64,000 bases of DNA from Granulosicoccus sp045106475 (GTDB lineage: Bacteria; Pseudomonadota; Gammaproteobacteria; Granulosicoccales; Granulosicoccaceae): NCBI GenBank assembly GCA_045106475.1, contig JBGCEO010000035.1, positions 19,111 to 83,110 on the forward strand, written 5' to 3'. Under the pieces are notes generated by a model. It was not told the DNA's origin, did no database searches, and saw nothing but the letters and a program-made list of their open reading frames with translations. Every line of letters starts with the position of its first letter. The first letter of the stretch is position 1. The position numbers and the translations under genes were made by a program. Shown in pieces: positions 33,136 to 42,762 of this stretch.

Positions 33136-35556
33136 TTAGGCTCTTACGAGTGAATTTGCCGGATCATACAGACATGTTGAACAGACGGTCGCACTGAAAC
33201 GATTCCCCAACATGACAATCTCCAGCTCTGTAGTTTCATTGGCAAACTGAGGTGATACAAACGCATAAGCGATATTCTTGTTAACCCTGTGTCCAAATCC
33301 ACCCGACGTTACAGTTCCGATTATTTCTGTACCGCTATAGAGAGAATCTCCAGCATGAGCTGATGCATAGTCACATTCAATAATCAACGTAACCAGTACC
33401 TTTTTGTTTCCAGCGGACATTTGATCTATCAATGCCTGTTTTCCCACAAAATCTTTTTTGTCTAAGGCTACAAAACGCTGCAAACCCGTCTCGATCGGAT
33501 TGCGTTCGTAGATCAAATCTGCTTTCCAGTGTAAGTAGCCTTTTTCCAATCGCATGGATTCTGTTGCGTACAGTCCAAATTTCGATAGGCCGAACTCTTC
33601 ACCGCCTTGATTTATCAGTGTCCAAACTAAAAACAGTTGTTCGTTAGGCACATGTAACTCAAATGCCAGCTCACCAGAGAAGCTAACACTCATAGCAACT
33701 AAAGACGCATGACCCAATGTCACCTCACGCACACTCATCCATGGGAATGCGTCGGCCGACCAGTCAAAACGCGGAGAAAGTGATTGCAGGAGCTCCCTGG
33801 ATCTCGGTCCTGCGACGACCAGTACAGTATGCGAAGCAACCATCTCGTCAATTGACACTGTGTCGGGTTTAAACCGATTCAACCAATCTCTATCATGCCA
33901 CTCGGAGGCAGCGGCTGATCCATACCAGTAATGATCTTCATCCAGCTTTGCTATGGTAGCTTCACTCAGAATGTGTCCATTTTCATTGAGTAGATAGCAC
34001 AGGCTGACCTTCCCCGATTTCTTAGGCAATTTTCCGCATACCATACGCTCAAGAAAATCGGTGGCACCAACACCTCTAATGTCGAATCGATTAAATCCTG
34101 ATACTTCCATGATGCCTACATTTGATGTTATTGCCTCAATTTCCTGACCAACAATAGTGTGCGTTGGTGTATGCCGAAAACTATGTTCATCAACAAAATC
34201 TGGCTGATCTTCCGGATTGAAAAACAGAACGCGCTCCCAACCGTTAACAACACCCCACTGTGCACCCTGTTGATCAAGCACCGGGTATAACGGCGTTGTA
34301 CGAGCAAGCCTGGAGGCAGGCCGATGCTCATGCGGCATGTGATAGTGGAATTCGTTTTGATAATCTTCTATTGCCTTTGCGCAGGTATGTTCAAGGTTGG
34401 CATATTGAGTAAACCTGCGTGGATCAAGGCACCAGGCGTCCCATTCGCACTCTCCGTGAACCATTAGCTGTGCAAGGATTTTCCCATGACCACCAGCCTC
34501 ACCAATACCCGCTCGCAAGCCGATAATGCAGTACGCATTGTCTACACCGGGTATTGGTCCCACCAGTGGTAATCCGTCAATCGTGTAAGTGATAGGACCA
34601 TTTACAACGCTGTGTATGCCCGCTGATTGAAGCGCAGGCATCCGTTCAAATATGTGTTCCATGTTATCAAGGCAACGATCCAAATCAGAGGGACAAAGAT
34701 CTTTAGTAAAATTTGGATCAATACCCTCCATGCCGAAAGTCTTACAGCCCTGCTCATAAACTCCGATCAACAGTCCATTTTTCTCCTGCCGACTATAGAA
34801 ATCATCTCGCGGATCTCTGATGATGGGCACCTGCTTATCCAAGGTTTCAAGTTCGGGTAATGATTCAGTTAGGAAATACATATGTTCCATTGAGGTAACC
34901 GGATGAGTGACCCCTAGCATATTGCCAACCTCGTTTACCCTGTAGCCTGCGGCGTTAACCACTTTCTCGCAGCTGATATCACCTTTAAGGGTATGAACGA
35001 TAAATTCGCCATTAGGTTTACGGCTGATGTTCTCGACCGGGTTAAAGCGAGACACTTCAGCACCTGCGTGGCGCGCATGCCGAGCCAGCGCGAATGTGAT
35101 TCCTGACGGATCAATATAGCCATCCATCGGATCCCACCAAGCACCAAGGATACCTTCGGTCTCCAGCAAAGGATGTCGTCTACCAGCCTCAGCAGCGTCT
35201 ATAACTTCCATGTCTACACCCATACCCTGCGCAAGACCGACGTGATAATGGTAAAGATCAAGGTGATCCTGAGAATAGGCCGTTCGCATACCTCCAGTAA
35301 TATGATAAGCAATCGGATGCTCGGGATCAGCGCTCAGCCTCTGATATAGCTCGATACTATGCCGTTTAAGCCCGATCATGGTCTGATTGCCACCGAATTG
35401 AGTGACCTGTGCAGCTGCATGCCAGGTAGAGCCAGAGGTAAGCTCATCTCGCTCTATCAGCATGACATCCGTCCAACCCTCCTGAGTGAGGTGGTAGAGC
35501 GTCGAACATCCAGCGATACCGCCGCCGATGACAACTACACGCGCGTTGGTTTTCAT
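33136..35556 (-). CDS. Dimethylglycine/sarcosine-dehydrogenase-like flavoprotein (DAO plus GcvT domains)
   Basis: Protein of 806 aa with an N-terminal FAD-dependent amine oxidoreductase domain (GGGIAGCSTLYHL near residue 12; SGSTWHAA near 40, where relatives bind FAD through histidine; GLRAGIGEAGGHGK near 360) and a C-terminal GcvT-like folate-binding domain (about 450-800; contains ESMRLEKGYLHW). The family demethylates N-methylglycines and passes the one-carbon unit to tetrahydrofolate. ATG 35556 follows GGGG and is preferred to a GTG eight codons upstream. It is divergent from a ureohydrolase gene. Confidence 0.85.
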   Translation of the reverse strand: MKTNARVVVIGGGIAGCSTLYHLTQEGWTDVMLIERDELTSGSTWHAAAQVTQFGGNQTMIGLKRHSIELYQRLSADPEHPIAYHITGGMRTAYSQDHLDLYHYHVGLAQGMGVDMEVIDAAEAGRRHPLLETEGILGAWWDPMDGYIDPSGITFALARHARHAGAEVSRFNPVENISRKPNGEFIVHTLKGDISCEKVVNAAGYRVNEVGNMLGVTHPVTSMEHMYFLTESLPELETLDKQVPIIRDPRDDFYSRQEKNGLLIGVYEQGCKTFGMEGIDPNFTKDLCPSDLDRCLDNMEHIFERMPALQSAGIHSVVNGPITYTIDGLPLVGPIPGVDNAYCIIGLRAGIGEAGGHGKILAQLMVHGECEWDAWCLDPRRFTQYANLEHTCAKAIEDYQNEFHYHMPHEHRPASRLARTTPLYPVLDQQGAQWGVVNGWERVLFFNPEDQPDFVDEHSFRHTPTHTIVGQEIEAITSNVGIMEVSGFNRFDIRGVGATDFLERMVCGKLPKKSGKVSLCYLLNENGHILSEATIAKLDEDHYWYGSAAASEWHDRDWLNRFKPDTVSIDEMVASHTVLVVAGPRSRELLQSLSPRFDWSADAFPWMSVREVTLGHASLVAMSVSFSGELAFELHVPNEQLFLVWTLINQGGEEFGLSKFGLYATESMRLEKGYLHWKADLIYERNPIETGLQRFVALDKKDFVGKQALIDQMSAGNKKVLVTLIIECDYASAHAGDSLYSGTEIIGTVTSGGFGHRVNKNIAYAFVSPQFANETTELEIVMLGNRFSATVCSTCLYDPANSLVRA

Positions 35557-35833
35557 ATCGACCCCATTAATGCCAGACACAGTTATACCGTGTTTTGCTA
35601 ACTGCTGATTAGTTCAAATCGACACTGCATCGGTTTAAAATCTATCGCCCGGATGCCTGCGTATCTGGAGAAAATCATCACAGTGGTGCTAGTGACAGAG
35701 CACTGTTATCCAATACCGCATTGCTCTGGATTAGCATTCGGGTTGAGGATATATTTATACTGCTGACGCTATACTCAGGAGCAATCCCCAGCCTATAAGC
35801 TCTTTTAGCTTCGTTCTACAGAGATGCAATTTC

Positions 35834-36829
35834 ATGTCTGATCCACACTTAAACTCCATGATGGAAAATCTTTACTGGTGGGGAATTCCCACTCTGTTCA
35901 GATGTCCAAACGAATCCCCAGCAGGAAACGACATCGCACTGGTAGGCGTTCCACATTCAACCGGAAACGGCACCACAGAGCGGGATCAGCATCTGGGTCC
36001 CCGTGCGCTCAGGAATGTGTCCGCCGTTCAACGGCGCATGCACTCCGAGTTTCAGATCGACCCATGGAATGCTGCAAAAATCGTCGACGTTGGGGATGTG
36101 CCCTTTCCACGCGCCAACGATAACGAAGACTGCATCGAGCAAATCACCAATTTCTATCGTCATATTGACTCAGCAAAAGCACGCCCTGTGTCCATCGGCG
36201 GCGATCATTCAATTACAGGAGGGATCGTTCAAGCCTTAGGTAACGGCAAGCTTACCGACGGACAACCTATCTGCTTTTTACATCTGGATGCCCATACAGA
36301 TGTATTTACCAAGGTGGATCACTTTCTGGGCGCAACAAAATCAGCTGCACATTGGGGAGCCTATCTTGCCGACGCAGGACTCGTAGATCCTACTCATTCC
36401 ATGCAAATTGGACTACGCGGCCATGCGCGAACACTAGACTGGTTAGAGCCCTCCTATGAATATGGCTATAACGTAGTCACCATGAAAGAGTATCGACATC
36501 GTGGTGCCGCCGATGTGATCGCTCAGATTAAACAGGTTCTGGCAGATCGCCCTGTGTACATTACGTTTGACCTGGACTGCCTGGACCCCACCATAGCACC
36601 GGGGGTCTCTAACCTCGAGGCTGGTGCTAAGGGTTTCGATATCGACCAGGCAGTAGAGTTGCTACACGCCGTGCGGGGAATGAATATTGTCGGTGGCGAT
36701 GTTGTCTGCATGATGCCCACCAAAGACAGCCCAAACCAGATAACAGCACTAACTGCAGCAGCCGTCATGTTCGAGATGATTTCAATGATGGCCGAAAATC
36801 TGATACCTAATGCGAAAGCAACTCAGTGA
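35834..36829 (+). CDS. Ureohydrolase (arginase/agmatinase superfamily) with altered substrate site
   Basis: Protein of 331 aa. Manganese ligands of the superfamily are all present: H125 (GGDHS), D152, H154, D156 (DAHTD), D246 and D248 (DLDCLDP). The glutamate that binds the guanidinium group in arginase and agmatinase (VEV-P context) is missing: the sequence reads GGDVVCMMPTKD. It therefore probably acts on a different guanidino or amidino substrate than agmatinase. A second, conventional ureohydrolase lies 4 kb away. Followed by a bidirectional terminator at 36884-36927. Confidence 0.83.
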   Translation: MSDPHLNSMMENLYWWGIPTLFRCPNESPAGNDIALVGVPHSTGNGTTERDQHLGPRALRNVSAVQRRMHSEFQIDPWNAAKIVDVGDVPFPRANDNEDCIEQITNFYRHIDSAKARPVSIGGDHSITGGIVQALGNGKLTDGQPICFLHLDAHTDVFTKVDHFLGATKSAAHWGAYLADAGLVDPTHSMQIGLRGHARTLDWLEPSYEYGYNVVTMKEYRHRGAADVIAQIKQVLADRPVYITFDLDCLDPTIAPGVSNLEAGAKGFDIDQAVELLHAVRGMNIVGGDVVCMMPTKDSPNQITALTAAAVMFEMISMMAENLIPNAKATQ

Positions 36830-36883
36830 ATAAAATATCTACACAATCTCTATTCCAGGAATCTGCTCTACTCTAACAACATC

Positions 36884-36927
36884 AAAAAAACAGCCGGCTC
36901 GATTGCGTCCTTTAGCCGGCTGCTTTT
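36884..36927. terminator. Bidirectional intrinsic terminator
   Basis: Stem CAGCCGGCT (36891-36899) and AGCCGGCTG (36914-36922) with a 14-base loop, a run of seven A before it and CTTTT after it. It lies between the convergent ureohydrolase (plus) and permease (minus) genes and can serve both. Confidence 0.85.
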
Positions 36928-36974
36928 AGATCGATCTGGTGATACACATTTATCTAGTGATCAATAGGGTTGAC

Positions 36975-38552
36975 CTAGTTTCCCTCAACCTTTCTTCGAT
37001 ACATGCCTTGTGCAATACGATCTATAACCATGGCACACAGCAGTATCGCTATACCCCCCAGTAAGCCCTGACCCTTAGCCGCATATTGCAATGCCTCCAG
37101 TATCAATGCGCCCAAGCCCTCCGCTCCAATGAGTGAAGCTATTACCACCATACTCAGAGACATAAGAATGGTTTGATTTACCCCGGTCATAATAGAGGGC
37201 AGAGCCAGTGGTAGTTCGACGTTTCTTAACAACTGCCATTTCGAGCAGCCAAATGCCACTGCAGCTTCCTTGGTTGTTTCCGGAACACCCCTCATTCCCA
37301 GAGCCGTTAAACGAATGACTGGTGGCATAGCAAATATCAGCGTAGCCAGAACACCGGGTGGTTTACCTGTTCCGAAAAACGCAATGATAGGTATCAGGTA
37401 AACAAAGGCAGGCATTGTCTGCATAAAATCCAGCACGGGTTCAGCGATGGCGTAGGCACGTCGTGACTTGCCAAACCATATCCCTAGAGGGATTCCAATC
37501 AATACACAAAGAAATGCACCTGCACCGATCAACGCTACTGTGATCATGGACATCTCCCATAAGCCCATAAAAGCCAGGTAGAACAAAGACGCAGCTGTAA
37601 ATATTGCAACTCTCGAACCTGCCAATCTATAGGCCATGACAACGATCACTATCATAACAACAGGCCAGGGAGTATCTATCAGCACAATCTCAAGCCCTTC
37701 CAGTACGGAACGTATAGTCGCTGTTATACCGTCGAAAACATCACTAAAATGTTTTGCTAACCAATCGAAACCGCTATCACCGTACTTGGCAAATACTGCC
37801 AGGTACTCACGCCCAACTGGAAATTCTGAAATCGGTATCTTCCCGCCCAGAAAACCACCGGTCAGGGCGGATAATTTGCCATCCGGATCGGCCACGGTAA
37901 ACCGAAAAAGCGTTAACGGCCAAATCGCCAACAACATCAAACCACCAAACCAAAGTCCATTGCGGCTAGTACCCGATGGCACACTCTTTGGTTTGGCACG
38001 CCAGCGAAGATACTGCTTCTCGTACGCAACGTTTGCGTAAAGCCCCTCAAGAATCTTTATAAGCAGCAGCAGTGCAAGGCCGGTTAATAAAATGCTAGTG
38101 GCCTCGTTGCCAGCAAGTTCTGCCTGCTCGCGCGCTGTCTCAGCGACACGCTTGAGATTATCGGCTATTTTCTGCTTCGCGGCTGCACCCGCTGCATCTC
38201 CTGCCGCCAGGAGCTCACGCGCCTGAAGCTCTCGTTGCGCTATGTTTGCCGAGAGTTTTTCAAAACGTGCCAACTGATCAGCGCCCAGCTCCCCCCAAAG
38301 GCCGCGCCCAATCTGAACCAGCGCGAAAAGCTCGAGAACCAGGAACGTCCAGAAAAAACCCCACACGCCTCTGAATGCTGCCCAAACGGGACCAAGTAAA
38401 GCGGCGGCCATATTCCACGAAAAAACCAGACCGGTGGCGTCCTGAATTGATTCAAAGGCTCGCTTATAGTAATCAGGCTTCTCGTCCACGAAATCTTCGA
38501 TAGACGCATTGAGAGTTTTGGGCCCTAGCTCAAGGCCAGTATCGGTGCTCAT
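36975..38552 (-). CDS. proW: ProW-like ABC transporter permease with long N-terminal extension
   Basis: Membrane protein of 525 aa. The C-terminal 250 residues are a standard glycine-betaine-type permease with the EAA-like loop VPETTKEAAVAFGCSKWQLLRNVELPLALPSI. The first 270 residues are unusual: a hydrophobic pair near 47-85, an alanine-rich coiled-coil-like segment near 95-145 (LARFEKLSANIAQRELQARELLAAG and onwards), another helix near 150-170 and one near 205-222. The gene overlaps the ATPase gene by four bases (ATGA), confirming the operon. The ligand depends on the ProX-like protein. Confidence 0.83.
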   Translation of the reverse strand: MSTDTGLELGPKTLNASIEDFVDEKPDYYKRAFESIQDATGLVFSWNMAAALLGPVWAAFRGVWGFFWTFLVLELFALVQIGRGLWGELGADQLARFEKLSANIAQRELQARELLAAGDAAGAAAKQKIADNLKRVAETAREQAELAGNEATSILLTGLALLLLIKILEGLYANVAYEKQYLRWRAKPKSVPSGTSRNGLWFGGLMLLAIWPLTLFRFTVADPDGKLSALTGGFLGGKIPISEFPVGREYLAVFAKYGDSGFDWLAKHFSDVFDGITATIRSVLEGLEIVLIDTPWPVVMIVIVVMAYRLAGSRVAIFTAASLFYLAFMGLWEMSMITVALIGAGAFLCVLIGIPLGIWFGKSRRAYAIAEPVLDFMQTMPAFVYLIPIIAFFGTGKPPGVLATLIFAMPPVIRLTALGMRGVPETTKEAAVAFGCSKWQLLRNVELPLALPSIMTGVNQTILMSLSMVVIASLIGAEGLGALILEALQYAAKGQGLLGGIAILLCAMVIDRIAQGMYRRKVEGN

Positions 38553-39598
38553 GCCTTACCTCCCTTTATTCCCTTCAGTAATGTCGAGCGGGTAATGACG
38601 CCTACGTCGTTGCCATCGTCATCAGTAATAATGATCGGGTTGTCTGACGTGGTCGAAATATCAATTAGCGTGTCGAGATCAGTGCCGTGGTGTACGCGCG
38701 GGCTTTGAGACATATCATCGATACTACGCGGTTTGAACTCGGCAATGGGTTCCATAATTGAATGCGCAAATACAAGCTTAAGCTTGGATATACCTTCAAC
38801 GAAATCGCTGACATATTGATCCGCTGGTTGAGTCACAATTTCTTCCGGCGTACCTATTTGTACAATGCGACCATCCTTCATGATCGCAATCCGATGCCCT
38901 ATGCGAATCGCTTCATCAAGATCATGGGTTATAAAGACAGTGGTCTTGTTCATCTCTGCTGATAGCGCCATGAACTGATCTTGCAATTGACGCCGAATCA
39001 AGGGATCAAGCGCAGAAAATGGCTCATCCATTAGCAACACCTCCGGATCAGATGCTAAAGCTCTGGCCAGACCCACTCGCTGTTGCATGCCTCCCGAGAG
39101 TTCGCTTGGAAAGCGATCTTCATAACCATCCAGATTAACTTTGTTCAAACACTGCTGTGAAACGGCCCAACGTCTGGACTTAGGCTCACCCCGTACTTGC
39201 AATGGAAAACCAACATTGTCGAGCACGGTACGATGTGGCAACAACGCCATGTGCTGAAATACCATACCGATATGACGGGCGCGAAGTTCACGCAATTCGT
39301 TCGGACTCATAGCCAGCACGTCTTTCCCTAACATCTCGATCTTGCCTGACGTGGGTTCGATCAGTCGATTGAGGTGGCGTACCATGGTCGACTTACCAGA
39401 GCCAGACAAACCCATCACACAAAATATTTCACCTCGACGAACAGAAAATGAACAATCAGCTATACCGACCACACAAGCAAATTCTTCCAGAACTTCAGCC
39501 TTGCTCAATCCTCTGGATTCGATGGCTTTGAGAGCTTCATCGGCTTGCTCGCCAAATATTTTCCAGACATTTTCCAGAACGATTACGTCTTCAGTCAT
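38549..39598 (-). CDS. proV: ProV-like ABC transporter ATPase with CBS region
   Basis: ATPase of 349 aa: Walker A GLSGSGKST, Q-loop VFQHMALLPHRTV, signature LSGGMQQRVGLARAL, Walker B VLLMDEPFSALD, H-loop ITHD. The last 70 residues (from about 280) resemble a shortened CBS-type regulatory region ending DDDGNDVGVITRSTLLKGI; in OpuA/ProV these sense ionic strength. It is the middle gene of a proX-proV-proW operon on the minus strand. Confidence 0.87.
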   Translation of the reverse strand: MTEDVIVLENVWKIFGEQADEALKAIESRGLSKAEVLEEFACVVGIADCSFSVRRGEIFCVMGLSGSGKSTMVRHLNRLIEPTSGKIEMLGKDVLAMSPNELRELRARHIGMVFQHMALLPHRTVLDNVGFPLQVRGEPKSRRWAVSQQCLNKVNLDGYEDRFPSELSGGMQQRVGLARALASDPEVLLMDEPFSALDPLIRRQLQDQFMALSAEMNKTTVFITHDLDEAIRIGHRIAIMKDGRIVQIGTPEEIVTQPADQYVSDFVEGISKLKLVFAHSIMEPIAEFKPRSIDDMSQSPRVHHGTDLDTLIDISTTSDNPIIITDDDGNDVGVITRSTLLKGIKGGKA

Positions 39599-39743
39599 TA
39601 GGGTTTCTTTTTGGTGGCGGATAAAAGTTACTAATTAACTGAGCTAAACAACATGACCACTTCACTAAAGCGGTGCAAGTGGCCTGTTGTTAAAGCCTGC
39701 ATACCAGCCCGGATCTAGTTAATACTAGCCCGGGCTTAACACC

Positions 39744-40700
39744 TTACTGCAACCAACTATCAACGGTTTCAGCGTTTTCTTCTACCCACCTTGCTGCGAA
39801 CTCAGCAGGATCTTCCTTGTCAACAACCAGTGCGTAGGTCATGGAAGATACCGTGGCAGTATCCAACGATACATTGGCCAGCATCGCCGCAGCTTCCGGC
39901 TGATCAGTTTCCAACGAGCTTGCATAGTGAATGTGCAAAAACGCTGTGCTCCAGGCAACCGGCGCATTTGATTTACTTAACCACTCCGGGTCATCAGTTG
40001 GCTGAACTACAGTCCATTGAGCAGCATCGTGAGCAGGTTCCTTCAGAATCACAAGATCATGAAGCGCAAACATGTGGTGTGGGGTGTAGCAGAAGAACAC
40101 AATGTTCTCATCCTTGGTAACTGCCGCGTCTACCTCTGCCAATGCCAGAGATTCGTCCATCTCTTTCAACATCATTGTGGCATCGTAGCCGTATGACTTA
40201 GCGCGTATTTTCTCAACATTGGTTGATGCCCATCCCGCAGCACCAATCCAGATTTCGCCCTTACCATCGCCATCAGTATCGAATGCCTTGGCAGTTTCCG
40301 GGTCGGTCAGATCACTTAGATTGACGATACCTGTGCGCTCTGCTGTACCTTTTGTAACGCACATCGCTTGATCACCCGCCACGCCGTTAGGGTTCATGCG
40401 GACAGTTTTCTTCTCACCGACGTACTGATCGTTCAGATTAGTTTGGTTAGGCAACCATACCTCTGGATGCACATGCATTGATCCTGAGTCCATTGCTTCA
40501 AACACAACAGGATTGGTCCCGTTTTGAAGCTCAACTTCTAAACCGAGATTGTTCTCTAACGCAACCTTTAACACATGAGCTGTAGCCAGAACAGATGGCC
40601 AGTTAGGTACACCGATGACTACATCAGCCGCTTGAGCAACAGCTCCGTAAGCTGAAATCGCACCAGCACAGCTGATAGCAAGTAATTTTTTTGAATGCAT
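39744..40700 (-). CDS. proX: ProX-like substrate-binding protein
   Basis: Periplasmic binding protein of 318 aa of the OpuAC/ProX type with a signal peptide (MHSKKLLAISCAGA..., cleavage after AQA near residue 24). ATG 40700 is preferred to a TTG six codons upstream; GGAG lies about 11 bases before it. Family pattern: VIGVPNWPSVLATAHVLK, MHVHPEVWLPN and WIGAAGWASTNVEK. ProX homologues bind quaternary amines or, in other branches, choline and related compounds. Here the adjacent ureohydrolases and amine oxidoreductase suggest a guanidino or methylated amine ligand. A 145-base gap separates it from proV. Confidence 0.83.
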   Translation of the reverse strand: MHSKKLLAISCAGAISAYGAVAQAADVVIGVPNWPSVLATAHVLKVALENNLGLEVELQNGTNPVVFEAMDSGSMHVHPEVWLPNQTNLNDQYVGEKKTVRMNPNGVAGDQAMCVTKGTAERTGIVNLSDLTDPETAKAFDTDGDGKGEIWIGAAGWASTNVEKIRAKSYGYDATMMLKEMDESLALAEVDAAVTKDENIVFFCYTPHHMFALHDLVILKEPAHDAAQWTVVQPTDDPEWLSKSNAPVAWSTAFLHIHYASSLETDQPEAAAMLANVSLDTATVSSMTYALVVDKEDPAEFAARWVEENAETVDSWLQ

Positions 40701-40816
40701 TTTTCGTGATTTCTCCAAGTAAAGTGATAAGCAGCCATAGACAATGGCCTAAAAGGCCAATACAGGCAACCTCATCTCTATCCTACTGAACCTGAATAAA
40801 AAAACCACTCATTACA

Positions 40817-41776
40817 TCATTTTCTTTGATGACGTGACTCACTTGCTACGCACAATAATTCAAACAACAGAGCTGCACCCGCCAGCGCGGTGTTACCTGC
40901 TGAATCAAAAGGTGGCGATACTTCCACCAGATCAGCACCCACGATATGTAAGCCCTGACAACCCCGAATGAGGAGCTGCGCCTCGAATGATGTCAGCCCT
41001 CCAATCTCGGGAGTACCAGTACCAGGAGCAAAAGCCGGGTCGAGGCTGTCGATATCAAAGCTGATATATACCGGCCCATCGCCCACAACACGACGCGCCT
41101 CAGCAATAGTTTTCTCAACACCGAGTTTGTAAAACTCCTCCATATAAACAACGCGCATTCCGCTATCGTGACTAAACTTCCACAGATTCATATCATTGAT
41201 TGATCCGCGTATACCGATCTGGATGGTTCTCGTTGGATCCAGTAATCCTTCCTCAACCGCTCGACTAAAGGGAGCGCCATGATGAAATCTGGACCCCATA
41301 TAGTCATCGCCTGTATCGCAATGAGCATCGATATGAATCATGCCAACGGGTTGCTCTGCTGCAATCGCTCTGAGAATAGGCAGACTGATGGAGTGATCAC
41401 CACCGACAGCAATGGGTAAGACATTGTGCTCGTAAAGACGTGTAAATGCTTCTTGAATGCTGGAATGGCTGCCGACAAGCTCAAACGGAGAGGGTACCCA
41501 AGCATCGCCTACATCGGCTACGCGACAGAGCTCGTGTGGAGAAATGCCAGTCGCCTGATTCTTCATACGAACCAATGTTGATTGATTGCGAACCTCCCTT
41601 GGCCCATGCCGCGCGCCCGGTCGACTTGTAACTCCGCCATCATAAGGGACACCGATAAGACCAATATCAACTTCTTCCAGTGATTCTCGCAATGGTGCTC
41701 GGAAAAAAGTGGGTATGCCCACATAGCGTGGGCGCATCATCGGACCGTCAGGATCGCTGCTTTTGGTGCTTGTCAT
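40817..41776 (-). CDS. Agmatinase-type ureohydrolase (agmatinase or guanidinobutyrase)
   Basis: Protein of 319 aa, the length of Pseudomonas guanidinobutyrase. Manganese ligands: H128 (GGDHS), D150, H152, D154 (DAHCD), D241 and D243 (DIDSLDP). The guanidinium-binding glutamate is present as E285 in ADLVEVSPPFD, and the PGTGTPEIGG loop fits agmatinase/guanidinobutyrase. It hydrolyses an alkylguanidine to an amine plus urea. It lies upstream of and on the same strand as proX, 116 bases away, and is probably in one operon with the transporter. No urease genes are in the window. Confidence 0.87.
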   Translation of the reverse strand: MTSTKSSDPDGPMMRPRYVGIPTFFRAPLRESLEEVDIGLIGVPYDGGVTSRPGARHGPREVRNQSTLVRMKNQATGISPHELCRVADVGDAWVPSPFELVGSHSSIQEAFTRLYEHNVLPIAVGGDHSISLPILRAIAAEQPVGMIHIDAHCDTGDDYMGSRFHHGAPFSRAVEEGLLDPTRTIQIGIRGSINDMNLWKFSHDSGMRVVYMEEFYKLGVEKTIAEARRVVGDGPVYISFDIDSLDPAFAPGTGTPEIGGLTSFEAQLLIRGCQGLHIVGADLVEVSPPFDSAGNTALAGAALLFELLCVASESRHQRK

Positions 41777-41879
41777 GTGGATTATTTATTGCGTTTGATT
41801 AGTTCGATTGCCTAGATTAGTCGAGGCAGAGTTTTCTACGAAAACGACTCTGTTCAGCTTACACCACCCTGGGGATCTA

Positions 41880-42575
41880 TTAGTACTGATCCCGGAAGCA
41901 AAGCCAACTCATCCCGCTATCCCCTTCGTCACGACCTTTTGGCGTGATATCCATATAGTTGTAAGCTCCGTTAAGCATATCAGTACCACGACTGTAGGTT
42001 GAATAGGTATGAAATAGCTGCCCATTCCGGTCCTTTGCAAAAACACTGATTCCAACCATTTCATCGATAAACCATGGTTGGTGTTTATAGTTATAAACAA
42101 CTTCCCGGTCCTGCTTTTGTTGCTCAGAGAACGTTACCTGGTAATCCTGGTTAAAATCGCAATCCCCACTGGATAGCCATTTAAATGACCAGCCCATGCG
42201 TTCTCTAAACGCATCCAGATTTTCAATCGGTGCCGAGGATACAGCACAGAATGCGATATCACGCTGAGCAAGATGTAAATCAATACCATTGAAGTTATCT
42301 GCCCAAAATGAGCAGCTTTTACACGGCAGCTGCCAATCTTTGCCATACATAAAGTGATACACGATTAACTGACTCTTGTTCCCGAAGAGTTCTGATAAAG
42401 TGTATTTTGAATCAGCGTCAGTAAAGCAGTAGTTTTTCTCCACCGCGACCCACGGCAGCTCTCGTCGTTCGCGGCTGAGTTGATCTCGAAGCTGCGTGAA
42501 CGCTTTTTCTTTCTGCAACAGCTCAAGCCTCTTATTCAACCAGGTTTGCTTATCCACTACCTTTATATCAGTCAC
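41880..42575 (-). CDS. DUF899-family thioredoxin-fold protein
   Basis: Protein of 231 aa of the DUF899 (AhpC/thioredoxin-like) family: RRELPWVAVEKNYCF near residue 37, FMYGKDWQLPCKSCSFWADNF with a C-x2-C pair near 83, VVYNYK and a C-terminal HTYSTYSRGTDMLNGAYNYMDITPKGRDE. Function in the family is not established; a redox or aldehyde/electrophile response is often assumed. Divergent from an HxlR regulator, which often controls such genes. Confidence 0.83.
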   Translation of the reverse strand: MTDIKVVDKQTWLNKRLELLQKEKAFTQLRDQLSRERRELPWVAVEKNYCFTDADSKYTLSELFGNKSQLIVYHFMYGKDWQLPCKSCSFWADNFNGIDLHLAQRDIAFCAVSSAPIENLDAFRERMGWSFKWLSSGDCDFNQDYQVTFSEQQKQDREVVYNYKHQPWFIDEMVGISVFAKDRNGQLFHTYSTYSRGTDMLNGAYNYMDITPKGRDEGDSGMSWLCFRDQY

Positions 42576-42762
42576 AATAAATGCCCCAAAAGTATGTCAA
42601 CATATCCCAAACAACTCGTTAAAGATGCGTGGCTGGCTGTTAGACAGTTTAAGGAATTTGACTTCTTGTACAAGTAGGCAGTTAGCCGATAGTTAGTACC
42701 CTTTTTGATACTAATGAGCTAGAGGGCGTGCAATAGATGCCAATACTAGAAAACAACACGGC

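Noticed and set aside
35581..35833. Guanidine riboswitch before the ureohydrolase gene
   Set aside because: The neighbourhood made me look for one, but I found no convincing conserved guanidine-riboswitch core or paired stems in this gap.
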